A stretch of 64,000 nt of DNA from Paenibacillus endophyticus (GCF_014192395.1 NZ_JACHXW010000027.1:25202-89201); one strand, 5' to 3'; counted from the first letter of the stretch, positions 36,780-45,738 are shown. Notes: a model not told the origin generated them from the sequence alone. Program-made: numbers and translations.

Positions 36780-37403
36780 TTAGAGCGCTTTTATCTCTTT
36801 GAATGGCCATAGGATGAAATCCGCCCTGCCCCTAATAAGCCCTTTCGGCACCGCATGGAACGATCTGCTGTCCAAGCTTGCCCTAGCGTGGCGATTGTCT
36901 CCCATGACAAAGTAATGCCCATCGTTAATAACCTCTGGCCCGTAGCTCATATCTTCAATTGCAGTGTCCGTATAAGGCTCATCGACAAGCAATCCATTAC
37001 GATAAAGCTGCTGGTCATGAACCTCGATGCGGTCGCCGGGAATGCCGACAATGCGTTTGACTAAGTACTTCTGCTCCCCGTCGCCTGTATCCGGTTCCTT
37101 CAGAATAACGACATCGCCAACCTTCGGCTTGCTGACCAGATATATAAATTTGTTTACAAACAGCCATTCATGAGCGGTAAGCGTCGGCTCCATGGAATGC
37201 CCTTCAACCTTAGAGAGGTTGAATACAAAAAAATGCAGGAGCAGCACGACCGAAAAGGCAATGATCAGCGTTTTGGCCCAATCCTCCGTCTCTGTCATCC
37301 AGCGTGGCCGCTTGCCGGCAGGTGTCTGCTTGGAAGCACCGGCTTCCTGGTTCTCAGCAGCTTGATCCTTGTCTCGGCCGCCGCTCAGCTCGTTCATGCT
37401 CAT
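36780..37403 (-). CDS. lepB: Signal peptidase I
   Basis: 207 residues. The N-terminal 40 residues are hydrophilic; one membrane helix follows (TLIIAFSVVLLLHFFVFNL, 45-63). Catalytic Ser70 is in KVEGHSMEPTL and the general base Lys116 in KYLVKRIVGIPGD. GDNRHARASLDSR box is present. Cleaves signal peptides on the outer side of the membrane. Start overlaps the DUF402 stop (ATGA). Confidence 0.95.
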   Translation of the reverse strand: MSMNELSGGRDKDQAAENQEAGASKQTPAGKRPRWMTETEDWAKTLIIAFSVVLLLHFFVFNLSKVEGHSMEPTLTAHEWLFVNKFIYLVSKPKVGDVVILKEPDTGDGEQKYLVKRIVGIPGDRIEVHDQQLYRNGLLVDEPYTDTAIEDMSYGPEVINDGHYFVMGDNRHARASLDSRSFHAVPKGLIRGRADFILWPFKEIKAL

Positions 37404-37957
37404 TGTTCCACCTCATCGCTGCGTTTGACCCATGCCTCGTAATAGGATGTAATGAGCTTATCCTGGAAAGGTGACAGGTTCTGATCCATGCGCTCCAATA
37501 GCGCAGAAAGGCCGATCTGCACCTTCTCATCCACCATCTTCGGATAGTGATAGGCCGCCTTATGCAGCTCATACTCATCTTGATCCACGATGGACCTCTC
37601 GCCGCCTGCCGTACGAATAACATCCAGGTCGTAATCAATATAGGTCAATACATCGCCCTGCAAATAAGGAGGAGAAGCAATGTTGCAATAGTAGCGAACG
37701 CCTCCTTCTTCCAATAAAGCAACGACATTGAACCACTGCTTCGGTATAAAAAACGAGACTGCCGGCACACGGCTGATCCATATCTTCCCATCCGACTCTT
37801 GAATTGGCGTTTGGCGGTTAATGAATACCTTCATCGCTTCCGCTCTATGCTTGTCATCAAGCAGCTCGTCCGGAACAAGCCAATTCTGCTGCCAAGTACG
37901 GTGAATGTGACCGTTATGTTTAAAGCTTTTGATAACACAGTGCCGATATGGTTCCAT
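37400..37957 (-). CDS. DUF402-domain protein, probable nucleoside tri-/diphosphatase
   Basis: 185 residues from ATG at 37957 (GAGGAGAACGGG upstream; longer in-frame extension to 38044 has no signal). Matches the Ntdp/DUF402 layout, with TWQQNWLVPDE, RYYCNIASPPYLQGDVLTYI and DYDLDVI followed by DQDEYELHK (acidic metal ligands). Members hydrolyse nucleoside tri- and diphosphates in Gram-positive bacteria; the activity here is inferred. First gene of the operon with lepB. Confidence 0.85.
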   Translation of the reverse strand: MEPYRHCVIKSFKHNGHIHRTWQQNWLVPDELLDDKHRAEAMKVFINRQTPIQESDGKIWISRVPAVSFFIPKQWFNVVALLEEGGVRYYCNIASPPYLQGDVLTYIDYDLDVIRTAGGERSIVDQDEYELHKAAYHYPKMVDEKVQIGLSALLERMDQNLSPFQDKLITSYYEAWVKRSDEVEQ

Positions 37958-38066
37958 CCCGTTCTCCTCATATAGTATATAGTAATAAGAAAAGCATATC
38001 TGACCGCCAAAAGCAATGGCGATGCAGATATGCCCTGCGTACAACGTACATGCAGTAAAGTTCGCG

Positions 38067-38489
38067 TTAACCGGCTACAATACTAAGCTTCTGAAATGAT
38101 CTGATAAAATCGTTGGCAACGTAGCCCATCGATTCATACAGCGGCAGAACAGGCTCATTGTGCTCGTCCGCGGTAATTAGTATCTTTGTGACATTGCGCT
38201 GTTCGAAGCGCTGACGCAGTGACTGGATAAGCGTTTTGCCGATCCCTTTCCGTTGGTGGAGGGGAGACACGGCAATGCGATAATAATAACCTTTGTTATT
38301 ATCGATCGTACCGATAATCATGCCCACGATCTCGGAGTTTTCGACAGCGACTAGAACCAAATCACTATCCCATGACAACTGGCGGGCAAAAGCCTCCATC
38401 GTTTGTTCGTAGCACTCTTCGGTAAGAACATCCTCAAGCAGTGCTGTAATTGGTCGGTAATCGGACAGCTGGAAGGAACGAACATTCAT
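38067..38489 (-). CDS. GNAT-family N-acetyltransferase
   Basis: 140 residues. GNAT fold with LVLVAVENSEIVGMIIG, IAVSPLHQRKGIGKTLIQSL (acetyl-CoA pyrophosphate loop QRKGIG) and ADEHNEPVLPLYESMGY. The acceptor is unknown. AGGTG is 8 nt before the ATG. A monocistronic unit between lepB's operon and sodA. Confidence 0.9.
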   Translation of the reverse strand: MNVRSFQLSDYRPITALLEDVLTEECYEQTMEAFARQLSWDSDLVLVAVENSEIVGMIIGTIDNNKGYYYRIAVSPLHQRKGIGKTLIQSLRQRFEQRNVTKILITADEHNEPVLPLYESMGYVANDFIRSFQKLSIVAG

Positions 38490-38615
38490 TAAAATTACAC
38501 CTTCTATACCATGTCATAGTACTGCATTTAGAATATATTACGACAAAATTTAACGAAATCCTGCTTGAATCTTTAATATTCCTTAAAAAAATTAAACAAA
38601 TCATCGATTATCTCG

Positions 38616-38643
38616 TGAAAACGCTTTATATTAAGCGCTTACA
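38616..38643. promoter_or_regulatory. Two adjacent cre-like half-palindromes upstream of sodA
   Basis: TGAAAACGCTTTAT and ATTAAGCGCTTACA abut each other head to head. Both resemble cre sites (TGNAANCGNWNNCA) with terminal mismatches. About 190 nt before sodA; they may serve sodA or the divergent GNAT gene. Confidence 0.4.
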
Positions 38644-38765
38644 GTCATTTAATCGGTTTTTGTGTTAACGGATGCCGTTCCTTGCACCTACTTCGTATAA
38701 TTTCCATAGGACGGTGATACCCTATTTCGAGCGCTGTTCCCCTTTCGACTTTTGAAACAATAATG

Positions 38766-38794
38766 TTGATTTATTCGATCGGATAAGGGATAAT
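38766..38794 (+). promoter_or_regulatory. Sigma-A-type promoter of sodA
   Basis: TTGATT (38766-38771) and GATAAT (38789-38794) with a 17-nt spacer, 40 nt before the ATG. The rest of the 38490-38834 gap is AT-rich and holds only the cre-like pair. Confidence 0.65.
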
Positions 38795-38834
38795 GGAATG
38801 GAATAACTACATACAAATTAGGAGGCTGTAAATA

Positions 38835-39446
38835 ATGGCACATCAACTACCAGCTTTGCCTTACGCGCACAACGCACTTGAGCCGCACATCGATGCGACT
38901 ACAATGGAAATTCACCACGGCCGTCACCATAACGCATACGTGACTAACCTTAACGCTGCACTGGAGTCCGCTCCAGAATTGCAAAGCAAATCAATCGACG
39001 AATTGATTGCTGACCTTGCAAGCGTACCTGAAGCCATTCGCACAGCTGTTCGCAACAACGGCGGCGGACATGCTAACCACAGCTTGTTCTGGGAAACAAT
39101 TGCTCCGAACGCTGGCGGCGCACCAACTGGCGCTCTTGCAGCTGCAATCGAAAGCGAGCTTGGCGGCTTCGAGGCTTTCAAAGCTGATTTCGCTAAAGCA
39201 GCAACAACTCGTTTCGGCAGCGGCTGGGCATTCCTAGCAGTTGCTAACGGCAAATTGAAAGTATACAGCTTGCCGAACCAAGACAGCCCGATCATGGAAG
39301 GCGAAACGCCAGTTCTTGGTCTTGATGTATGGGAGCACGCTTACTACCTGAACTACCAAAACAAACGTCCTGATTACATCGCGGCGTTCTGGAACGTAGT
39401 TAACTGGGATGAAGTTGGCAAACGTTACGAAGCAGCTGTAAAATAA
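38835..39446 (+). CDS. sodA: Superoxide dismutase (Mn/Fe)
   Basis: 203 residues, canonical size. Metal ligands H27 ([13 protein letters not shown]), H82 ([11 protein letters not shown]), D164 and H168 ([19 protein letters not shown]). Converts superoxide to peroxide and oxygen in the cytoplasm. The residues around the second ligand fit the Mn type, though Fe use cannot be excluded. TTAGGAGG precedes the ATG; own promoter and terminator. Confidence 0.96.
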   Translation: MAHQLPALPYAHNALEPHIDATTMEIHHGRHHNAYVTNLNAALESAPELQSKSIDELIADLASVPEAIRTAVRNNGGGHANHSLFWETIAPNAGGAPTGALAAAIESELGGFEAFKADFAKAATTRFGSGWAFLAVANGKLKVYSLPNQDSPIMEGETPVLGLDVWEHAYYLNYQNKRPDYIAAFWNVVNWDEVGKRYEAAVK

Positions 39447-39460
39447 TTGTTTGGAATTGA

Positions 39461-39500
39461 AACGGCGCTTGTCTCATTTATGAGACGGCGTCGTTTTTTT
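39461..39500 (+). terminator. Terminator of sodA
   Basis: AACGGCGC...TGTCTCA / TGAGACGG...CGTCGTT stem (39461-39495) with TTTTTTT. Confidence 0.92.
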
Positions 39501-39583
39501 GCGTTATACGCTGCATACACCGGATAGGCAATTGCCGCATACGATAGATAAGGATAGATGCCTAATCTGTTTCGTAAAGGAGT

Positions 39584-40417
39584 ATGAGTGCTTGTATGGA
39601 TTATACTTACACTAACGAGCAACAATTTCCTGCGTACACGCAGCAAGCGATGACAACCGGCACCCGCAGCGACTGCGGCTGCGGCGGGCCTAGGTCCATT
39701 ATGCCGCCTCCCCCGCCAGGCGGCGGCTTCGGCCCTCCAGGGCCAGGGCCGTTCCCGCCTGGGCCGGGGCCGTTCCCGCCTGGGCCAGGGCCGTTACCGC
39801 CTGGACCAGGGCCGTTCCCTCCAGGGCCAGGGCCATTCCCTCCTGGACCAGGGCCGTTCCCGCCTGGACCAGGGCCGTTCCCTCCTGGACCAGGGCCGTT
39901 CCCTCCTGGACCAGGGCCGTTCCCGCCTGGACCAGGGCCGTTCCCTCCAGGGCCAGGGCCGTTCCCTCCAGGGCCAGGGCCGTTCCCTCCGCCGCGTCCG
40001 CCGTTTCCATTTCCGTTCCCTATTCCGTTTCCCATTCCTCTGCCGTTTCCTCCTGGGCAGCAGGCGTCGGTGACGGTTATAATCAACGGAGGCAGAACGT
40101 TTCCTAACGTCACGCAGGCCTACAGGGTTCCTTTCCGTCCAGGCTTGACGATTTATCAGGCATTAGCAGAAACAGGCGCCGTTCGCTTCAACTTCAACGG
40201 ACAAATCGTTTCCGTCAGCGGCGTGCCCATTGGCGGCAGAACCACTTATCAGCTTCAACTGAATGGACGCGTCATACCGGCATCGCTGCTTAGCTTCCCT
40301 GTTCAACGTAACGATTCTGTAGCTCTCGTGCTGATTTTCAATCCGATATTGCGCGAAGAGGAAGGCGAGCTCGCTTATGAGCAGGACTTCCTTGGATCAT
40401 CTAGCGAGCAGGACTAG
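39584..40417 (+). CDS. PPGPGPF-repeat protein with C-terminal DUF4430-like domain
   Basis: Up to 277 residues (ATG 39584, or 39596 given the AAAGGAG at 39576). An N-terminal 50 residues without a signal peptide hold CGCGG; then twelve heptads PPGPGPF (one PPGPGPL) run from residue 51 to 134, followed by a Pro/Phe-rich linker PRPPFPFPFPIP. The last 115 residues begin ASVTVIINGGRTFPNVTQAY and contain GLTIYQALAETGAVRFNFNG and YQLQLNGRVIP, reminiscent of DUF4430-like ubiquitin-type folds. Not a Gly-X-Y collagen. The repeat suggests a stiff, extended stalk, perhaps on the spore surface; that is speculation. Ends with an acidic tail. Confidence 0.85.
   Translation: MSACMDYTYTNEQQFPAYTQQAMTTGTRSDCGCGGPRSIMPPPPPGGGFGPPGPGPFPPGPGPFPPGPGPLPPGPGPFPPGPGPFPPGPGPFPPGPGPFPPGPGPFPPGPGPFPPGPGPFPPGPGPFPPGPGPFPPPRPPFPFPFPIPFPIPLPFPPGQQASVTVIINGGRTFPNVTQAYRVPFRPGLTIYQALAETGAVRFNFNGQIVSVSGVPIGGRTTYQLQLNGRVIPASLLSFPVQRNDSVALVLIFNPILREEEGELAYEQDFLGSSSEQD
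39734..39985. repeat. Twelve 21-bp tandem repeats (PPGPGPF codons)
   Basis: 252 bp = 12 x 21, with third-base variation mostly among Pro and Gly codons. GC content is far above that of the neighbours. Confidence 0.95.
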
Positions 40418-40454
40418 GTTCATCATCATATCCGACCTGCTCCGATAACCAAAA

Positions 40455-40502
40455 AGCGAGAGAAGCCGTTTCCCCTGAACGGCTTTCTCTCGCTCTTTTT
40501 TT
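40455..40502 (+). terminator. Strong terminator after the repeat-protein gene
   Basis: AGCGAGAGAAGCCGTT (40455-40470) pairs with AACGGCTTTCTCTCGCT (40478-40494), followed by CTTTTTTT-like T tract. It could also stop the convergent protease transcript. Confidence 0.92.
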
Positions 40503-40529
40503 GTGCGTAATCCTACTGTTTGGAGCTGT

Positions 40530-41648
40530 TTATTTGATCGCTTTTCCTTTGCCGCTTACCAGCTTCAATTGATCATTCTCATAGCCAACCTCATAGGTGA
40601 CCTGATACTTGCTCAATACATATTTGCCGTCGACGCGCTCATCCACCGAAATAACCGCAATGACCGTAGCTTTGTCGTCTCTGCTGTCCTTCACGTGCAT
40701 ATCGTCGATGACGACATTCAAGGTGCCTAGATATCCTTCTCTAAATTTCTCATAGCTCGTGCCTTCTTTCCAATTCCCTCCGAGCAGCGAGTAGGCGTAG
40801 ACATAATCCGCATTGTTAAGACTGTCGTAGAAATGCGTCACGAGATAACCTGCGAACTCTTCTACTTTCGCGTCAGCCTCGTTAACAGCAGACTCCTCTG
40901 ACACTTCCAGCTCCGGCAGCTCCGCCATAGGCTCCTTCGACCAGCTTTCCGCTATATCAATTACGTTCGAGATTGGCATGCTGAACCCTATGGAGCCTTG
41001 CTCGTATCCAGCCGAATTGATCCCCAGCACAGCGCCGGTCGATCGGTCGACAAGCGGGCCTCCGCTATTGCCTGGCGCGATTGGCGCCGATATTTGGTAC
41101 AAATCAGAGTAAAGATACGGCTCGATCTCGAAGCTCCGTCCGAGTCCGCTAATAATGCCGGTTGTCACCGTATTTTGAAAACCGAGCGGGCTTCCTACCG
41201 CCATTACCTCGTCGCCGACCTCAGCTTTTTCATCGCGCACAAGCTGCAGCGGCTCGGTGCCTGCCAGTGCATCGACACGCACAACAGCAACATCCGTCAC
41301 CGTACTGATGCCGATGACTTCACCTTCGAGCTCACGAGCATCAGCGGTTTTGATTTTTACCTTTTTGGCGCCTGCAACGACATGTGCGTTCGTAATCAGG
41401 TCTCCCTCCGAGTTATAGAGAAACCCGGAGCCTTGTGTGCCGTCATCCGTTTCGATCATCACAACGAGTTTCTGCGTTTCGAATATAATATCCTTCAATG
41501 ACTTTTTTTTCGATTCATCGGCAATTGCAAGCAGCGGCTTTCCTTCTAGTCTGCTTGGCACCTCTGAATGGATAGCTGCTGCAGCCGCCATTCCTCCGCA
41601 CAAGATCAAGGCGGAAGCGATCGCGCTGATCCACGCTCGTTTGCTCAT
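40530..41648 (-). CDS. HtrA-like trypsin-type serine protease without PDZ domain
   Basis: 372 residues. N-terminal hydrophobic segment 7-26 anchors or exports it. The S1C protease domain holds His89 (ITNAHVV), Asp119 (VTDVAVVRV) and Ser195 (APIAPGNSGGPLV). A PDZ domain is absent; instead residues about 260-370 form an alpha/beta domain (YDSLNNADYVYAYSLLGGNW, NTF2-like). It acts outside the membrane, probably in quality control. The zinc-ribbon gene ends 12 nt upstream; the two are one operon. Confidence 0.88.
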   Translation of the reverse strand: MSKRAWISAIASALILCGGMAAAAAIHSEVPSRLEGKPLLAIADESKKKSLKDIIFETQKLVVMIETDDGTQGSGFLYNSEGDLITNAHVVAGAKKVKIKTADARELEGEVIGISTVTDVAVVRVDALAGTEPLQLVRDEKAEVGDEVMAVGSPLGFQNTVTTGIISGLGRSFEIEPYLYSDLYQISAPIAPGNSGGPLVDRSTGAVLGINSAGYEQGSIGFSMPISNVIDIAESWSKEPMAELPELEVSEESAVNEADAKVEEFAGYLVTHFYDSLNNADYVYAYSLLGGNWKEGTSYEKFREGYLGTLNVVIDDMHVKDSRDDKATVIAVISVDERVDGKYVLSKYQVTYEVGYENDQLKLVSGKGKAIK

Positions 41649-41660
41649 CTCACCACCACC

Positions 41661-42920
41661 TTAATCCAAGTACCATGTCGCATGATCCACGACGACAGTC
41701 GTATTCTGAATGTAGACGCCGTATACGGTGCTTGTAAAGCGAATGCTCTCGCCCGGTTCTACATAATCAGGCGTTGCCTCGGCCGTGCCGGAGCCTACCT
41801 CATTGCCTTCGGCGTCGCGTACGATAAATTTCACGGAAATCGAATAAATCGGACGCGTTGCCGCATTTCTTAACTCGCCTTCAATGTTCAGGTCACCGAA
41901 TTCATCCAGCGTTGATTCAATCTGGACGACCTCAACGGCTGCTGTCTGATTTTTCAAATCCTCCGCTGCCGCTTGCTGCATGGCGTGCTCCAGCCGGCGC
42001 TGCTCATCCCGCTCGTACGCAGCCTGAGCATCGGTAATTTTTTTCTCCAGATTAATCAGCTTGACTTCATCCTTGGCATACAACAGTCCCTTGCCCGTTA
42101 TCGCCAAAGCATCGGAATAACTTTTCTTCTTCAGTAAAGCATCTGCTTCCTTTATGCTAATCTCTACGATTTTAACAATAATTTGCTCTTTCACGGCAGC
42201 AGCTTCTTCGCCCTCCAGCTGACTTGCGATGCTGAGCTTCGCTCCCAGCTCATCCACTGTATTCAAATCAGCCAGCTCCGCTGTCAGCTTCAATACGTTA
42301 AGCTTTACGGCATACCCCCGCAGCTGTTCTTTCATACTCAAAAAAATCGGCTCGCTATGCCCATGCAGCTCATTTTTAGCTTTCTCAATGGTCAGCTCAG
42401 CGTCTTCCAGATTTTTCTCCTCCAGCTGCTTGCCTGCGGCTGCGACAGAACGCGACAGCTCGATTGCCATCGCAACGATCTCCAGATCCTTCTGAACCGA
42501 GGCAAAAGCGGGCCTGGCTTCTGCTGCCTCTTTAAGCTTAGCCTGCGCCACTTCATATTTGCCTTCCAGCGCTGACGTCCTCGCTTCTAATTGCAGCTTG
42601 ACAACTCTATCATTCATTCCAGCTTGATATATATAGTAACTAAACAGCGAGGCACCTGTAACGAGCAAAAGAATAACAGGCAGCAGCCATGCCCAAGCCG
42701 ACCCTCTTCTCTTTCCTCGATATACGCCTGCCGGCACGCTCAAGCTCTCTATCGTCCCTGCTCGCCTTGTCTCTATGGCAGCAGCCGTTTCCAATACGAC
42801 CAATGTACTCTCCGAGCTAACGCTTGCCGTTTCATTCTCTTCAGCAGCAAGCAACCTGCCGCACTGGCTGCAATAAACCGCATCGTCTGTGCGCTTCTTT
42901 CCACAATGATGGCAATACAC
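41661..42920 (-). CDS. Zinc-ribbon membrane protein with FxLYD-like C-terminus
   Basis: 419 residues from GTG at 42920. A zinc ribbon (Cys3, 6, 17, 20; YCHHCGKKRTDDAVYCSQCG) sits in the cytoplasm, a membrane helix at 77-98 follows, then a long helical coiled-coil-like region (about 105-310, many Lys/Glu/Ala), then a beta domain with GDLNIEGELRNAATRPIYSI and PGESIRFTSTVYGV, like FxLYD. TcaA/YvbJ-style zinc-ribbon membrane proteins resemble this. Paired with the protease behind it; a sensing or presenting role is inference. Confidence 0.8.
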   Translation of the reverse strand: MYCHHCGKKRTDDAVYCSQCGRLLAAEENETASVSSESTLVVLETAAAIETRRAGTIESLSVPAGVYRGKRRGSAWAWLLPVILLLVTGASLFSYYIYQAGMNDRVVKLQLEARTSALEGKYEVAQAKLKEAAEARPAFASVQKDLEIVAMAIELSRSVAAAGKQLEEKNLEDAELTIEKAKNELHGHSEPIFLSMKEQLRGYAVKLNVLKLTAELADLNTVDELGAKLSIASQLEGEEAAAVKEQIIVKIVEISIKEADALLKKKSYSDALAITGKGLLYAKDEVKLINLEKKITDAQAAYERDEQRRLEHAMQQAAAEDLKNQTAAVEVVQIESTLDEFGDLNIEGELRNAATRPIYSISVKFIVRDAEGNEVGSGTAEATPDYVEPGESIRFTSTVYGVYIQNTTVVVDHATWYLD

Positions 42921-43244
42921 TCCCGTTCATCCCCCAGCCCATGAATCTCTCCACTCTCTCTATACACATTTATCTATTCTATCTCAAAAAGTAAATGATC
43001 TCCATTTTTAATTAGTGGGAATTGCGTATCATTTAACTAAGACATCATATTGTTGATATCATACAGCGCCCCATTATTTCATGGCATACAAAAAGCAGCC
43101 TTACGGTCACGAAAATAGTGACCGGATAGGCTGCTTATAACTTGCGGGTATATAATCTCCTCGATCAGAGACCTGACATTGCCTTTTTCGGCGGAAGAAG
43201 GTTCTAGTTCTAACTGTCATTCTTTCCTTACTTCAATACATATC
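42921..43244. other. Intergenic gap between the zinc-ribbon gene and galU
   Basis: AT-rich, no convincing gene; holds the galU terminator at 43088-43137 and must contain the promoter of the zinc-ribbon/protease operon, which was not pinned down. Confidence 0.5.
43088..43137 (-). terminator. Terminator of galU
   Basis: AAGCAGCC (43093-43100) with GGCTGCTT (43129-43136), inner GGTCAC/GTGACC stem; TTTTTG follows on the minus strand. Confidence 0.85.
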
Positions 43245-44123
43245 CTATGCGTTGGTTTCCTTCAATCGCTCCAGCATGTACTTCCTTACGTCATCACCCA
43301 GATCCGCGCGCTCCAGCGCAAAGTCGATCGTAGCTTGAACAAAACCAAGCTTGTCGCCTACGTCATGCCTGCGGCCATCGAAACGGTAAGCGGTCAATGA
43401 AGAAAGCCGATTTAATTGCTGCAAGCTGTCCGTAAGCTGAATCTCCCCCGCCTTTCCCGGCGCTGCGTTCTCCAGCAATCCAAATATAGCGGGATCCAGA
43501 ACATAACGTCCTACAACCGCGTAATTGGTAGGTGCTTGACCGGCTGCCGGCTTTTCGATAATATCGCGTACGCGTGCAATCTGCTTGCCGCTTTCGATAT
43601 CGACGATACCGTATTTATGGGTCTGGTTCCACGGCACTTCCATGACTGCGACAACCGATGATTGGTCACGCTCGTAGATATCCATCATTTGGCGCAAGCA
43701 AGGCGGGTCTGATTTCAGAATATCGTCGCCGAGCAGGACTGCGAAAGGCTCATCTCCGATAAAACGGCGCGCGCATAATACGGCATGCCCAAGTCCGAGC
43801 GGCTCCTTCTGCCTGACATAATAAATGTCCGCCAGCTGCGAAATTTTCTGCACCATCTCCAGCATTTCCTCGTTATGGCGAGCCTCCAGCTCCATCTCAA
43901 GCTCCGCTGATTTGTCAAAATGGTCCTCGATTGCCCGCTTGTTGCGGCCGCTGACAATGACAATGCTCTCAATGCCAGAATTAACAGCTTCTTCTACAAT
44001 ATATTGAATAGCAGGCTTATCGATAATCGGGAGCATTTCCTTCGGCTGCGCTTTTGTTGCAGGCAAAAACCTTGTCCCTAGCCCTCCCGCCGGTATGATG
44101 GCTTTCCGTATCCGCTTCTCCAT
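43245..44123 (-). CDS. galU: UTP--glucose-1-phosphate uridylyltransferase
   Basis: 292 residues. Makes UDP-glucose for wall teichoic acids, glycolipids and polysaccharide. Nucleotide-binding IIPAGGLGTRFLPATKAQPK (9-28), PLGLGHAVLCARRFIGDEPF and the metal site LLGDDI are clear. GGGGGAG is 8 nt before the ATG. Bacillus homologues are called gtaB. Stands alone with its own terminator. Confidence 0.95.
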   Translation of the reverse strand: MEKRIRKAIIPAGGLGTRFLPATKAQPKEMLPIIDKPAIQYIVEEAVNSGIESIVIVSGRNKRAIEDHFDKSAELEMELEARHNEEMLEMVQKISQLADIYYVRQKEPLGLGHAVLCARRFIGDEPFAVLLGDDILKSDPPCLRQMMDIYERDQSSVVAVMEVPWNQTHKYGIVDIESGKQIARVRDIIEKPAAGQAPTNYAVVGRYVLDPAIFGLLENAAPGKAGEIQLTDSLQQLNRLSSLTAYRFDGRRHDVGDKLGFVQATIDFALERADLGDDVRKYMLERLKETNA

Positions 44124-44236
44124 TCAAGCTTCTCCCCCAAAACGTTACATGTATGATATATTCTCCCTCCATCATAACCGCTTGGCCCAGGTTTATCCAT
44201 GCTTTAGGCATTACAATATAGGAGCCATACCACAGC

Positions 44237-44385
44237 TATCGCTCTAACGTCACGAGAAGGAGACAAACTGCATGATCGTTCTAACACAACAAGAAATAGA
44301 CACACCGTATTATCGCTCTAACGCTTTGAGAAGGAGAAACCCTGCATTATCGCTTTATTGCCACGAGAGGGAGTCTCACAATGAA
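44237..44385. repeat. Four ~37-bp imperfect repeats overlapping the kinase stop
   Basis: Units start at 44237, 44273, 44311 and 44348, with consensus TATCGCTCTAACG then CACGAGAAGGAGA and CTGCAT. The last unit covers the stop codon and final codons of the histidine-kinase gene on the minus strand. No spacers, so not a CRISPR. Confidence 0.75.
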
Positions 44386-45738
44386 GCTTGCGCCTGCCAG
44401 CTGATCCGCATGCGGATCAAGCATGATGCTGCCTCCATGGATATGGGCAACGGTTTGCGCGATCGATAATCCAAGACCGCTTCCTCCTTGACTGCGGTCC
44501 CGCGACATATCGCCTTTATAGAACCTCTCGAAGACACGCTCGCGGTCATCCTCGCTGATGCCTATGCCCGTGTCAGATATTCGGACGATAGCATACCCAT
44601 CCTGCTCACTCAGCCCAAAAAATATTTTCCCTTCCTCCGGCGTGAATTTCATGCTGTTCGCGAACAGATTTATCCATAGCTGATTAAGCTGGTCGCTGTC
44701 GGCTGTTATCGTCGTTTCTTCCATTAGAAGCTCGACAGTCTGCCGCTTAGCCATCCACTGCGGCTCGCAAGCAAGCACCACATCGCGCAGCTGCCGATCC
44801 AACCGGTAAGGCTTTGGATGAAAAGGATGCTGCCGCGAATCCAAAGAAGCCAGATTGAGCAGATTTTCGCTTAAGCGCGACAGACGCATGCTTTCTTGCT
44901 TGATGATGCTGATATAGCGATCACGCTGCGACTCGGTCACCTCTTCGCTGCGAAGCGCTTCAGCAAAGCCTCCAATCGACGTAAGCGGCGACTGAATTTC
45001 ATGGGAGACGTTCGATACGAAGTCCTGGCGCATCATCTCAAGCTGGGACAAGCTTAGCGCCATCTTGTTCATGCCTTCGGCCAGCTCGCCAAGCTCGTCC
45101 CCGTGCCTGACAGGCAGGCGAACCGTGAAATCTCCTTCCGACATCCGCGTCGCCGCATTCGTCATCATTTTAAGAGGCATGACCAAATAACGGGCAGCAA
45201 TGAGAATAAGCACGCTTCCGACGACAAGCAGCGTGACGAGCAGCGTAACGGCCGTCCATATAAAATTACTGTTCTGCGGGAAAGATTCCGGCTGCACGAA
45301 CAATGCCCAGTTCTCGCTACCGAACTGAACCAGCTTGCCCATGGCAGGCGGCATCGGTGGGCTCCCTTCCTCGCGATTGAACATTCCCATGTTGACCATG
45401 TTCCCTCGGAACACGTTGCCCAGCTGCTCATATGTCAGCCTATTCACCATCGCATCGCTTCGCACGCCCGCCTGTACGAGCCGGTTCGCGCTGCTGACTG
45501 CAATGATCGACAAGCCCTGCTGATCCGATACCTCATCCAAAAACTCTTTCAGTGATGCTGGCTTGGAAACGGCATAAAGCTGCTCGATCCTGTTGATCGC
45601 TTTCTCCATCTGATTCGGAAGCTGTCCCCTTGCGTCACGCTTGAACATTTGATTCGTAAACAGAAAGGCAACGCCAATGCTTATTAAGACGACGACGAGG
45701 AAAGTTGCTGTAATACGGACATACAAGCTGCGAATCAT
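44347..45738 (-). CDS. Sensor histidine kinase (OmpR-type partner)
   Basis: 463 residues from ATG at 45738 (GGAGG 7 nt upstream). Two membrane helices (about 6-30 and 163-187) bracket an extracytoplasmic sensor, followed by HAMP, HisKA with VSHEIQSPLTS (His246; QSP replaces the usual RTP) and HATPase with the N box LWINLFANSMKFTPE and DTGIGISEDDRERVFERFY. The signal is unknown. It overlaps the regulator stop by 4 nt (ATGA). Confidence 0.93.
   Translation of the reverse strand: MIRSLYVRITATFLVVVLISIGVAFLFTNQMFKRDARGQLPNQMEKAINRIEQLYAVSKPASLKEFLDEVSDQQGLSIIAVSSANRLVQAGVRSDAMVNRLTYEQLGNVFRGNMVNMGMFNREEGSPPMPPAMGKLVQFGSENWALFVQPESFPQNSNFIWTAVTLLVTLLVVGSVLILIAARYLVMPLKMMTNAATRMSEGDFTVRLPVRHGDELGELAEGMNKMALSLSQLEMMRQDFVSNVSHEIQSPLTSIGGFAEALRSEEVTESQRDRYISIIKQESMRLSRLSENLLNLASLDSRQHPFHPKPYRLDRQLRDVVLACEPQWMAKRQTVELLMEETTITADSDQLNQLWINLFANSMKFTPEEGKIFFGLSEQDGYAIVRISDTGIGISEDDRERVFERFYKGDMSRDRSQGGSGLGLSIAQTVAHIHGGSIMLDPHADQLAGASFIVRLPLVAIKR

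Noticed and set aside
39607-40113. Minus-strand Gly/Asn-rich open frame opposite the PPGPGPF gene
   Set aside because: Mirror of the Pro/Gly codon repeat; the plus frame has the start signal, terminator and a folded C-terminal domain.
44237-44385. CRISPR array
   Set aside because: Repeats of 36-38 bp are directly adjacent and imperfect, with no spacers and no cas genes in the window.
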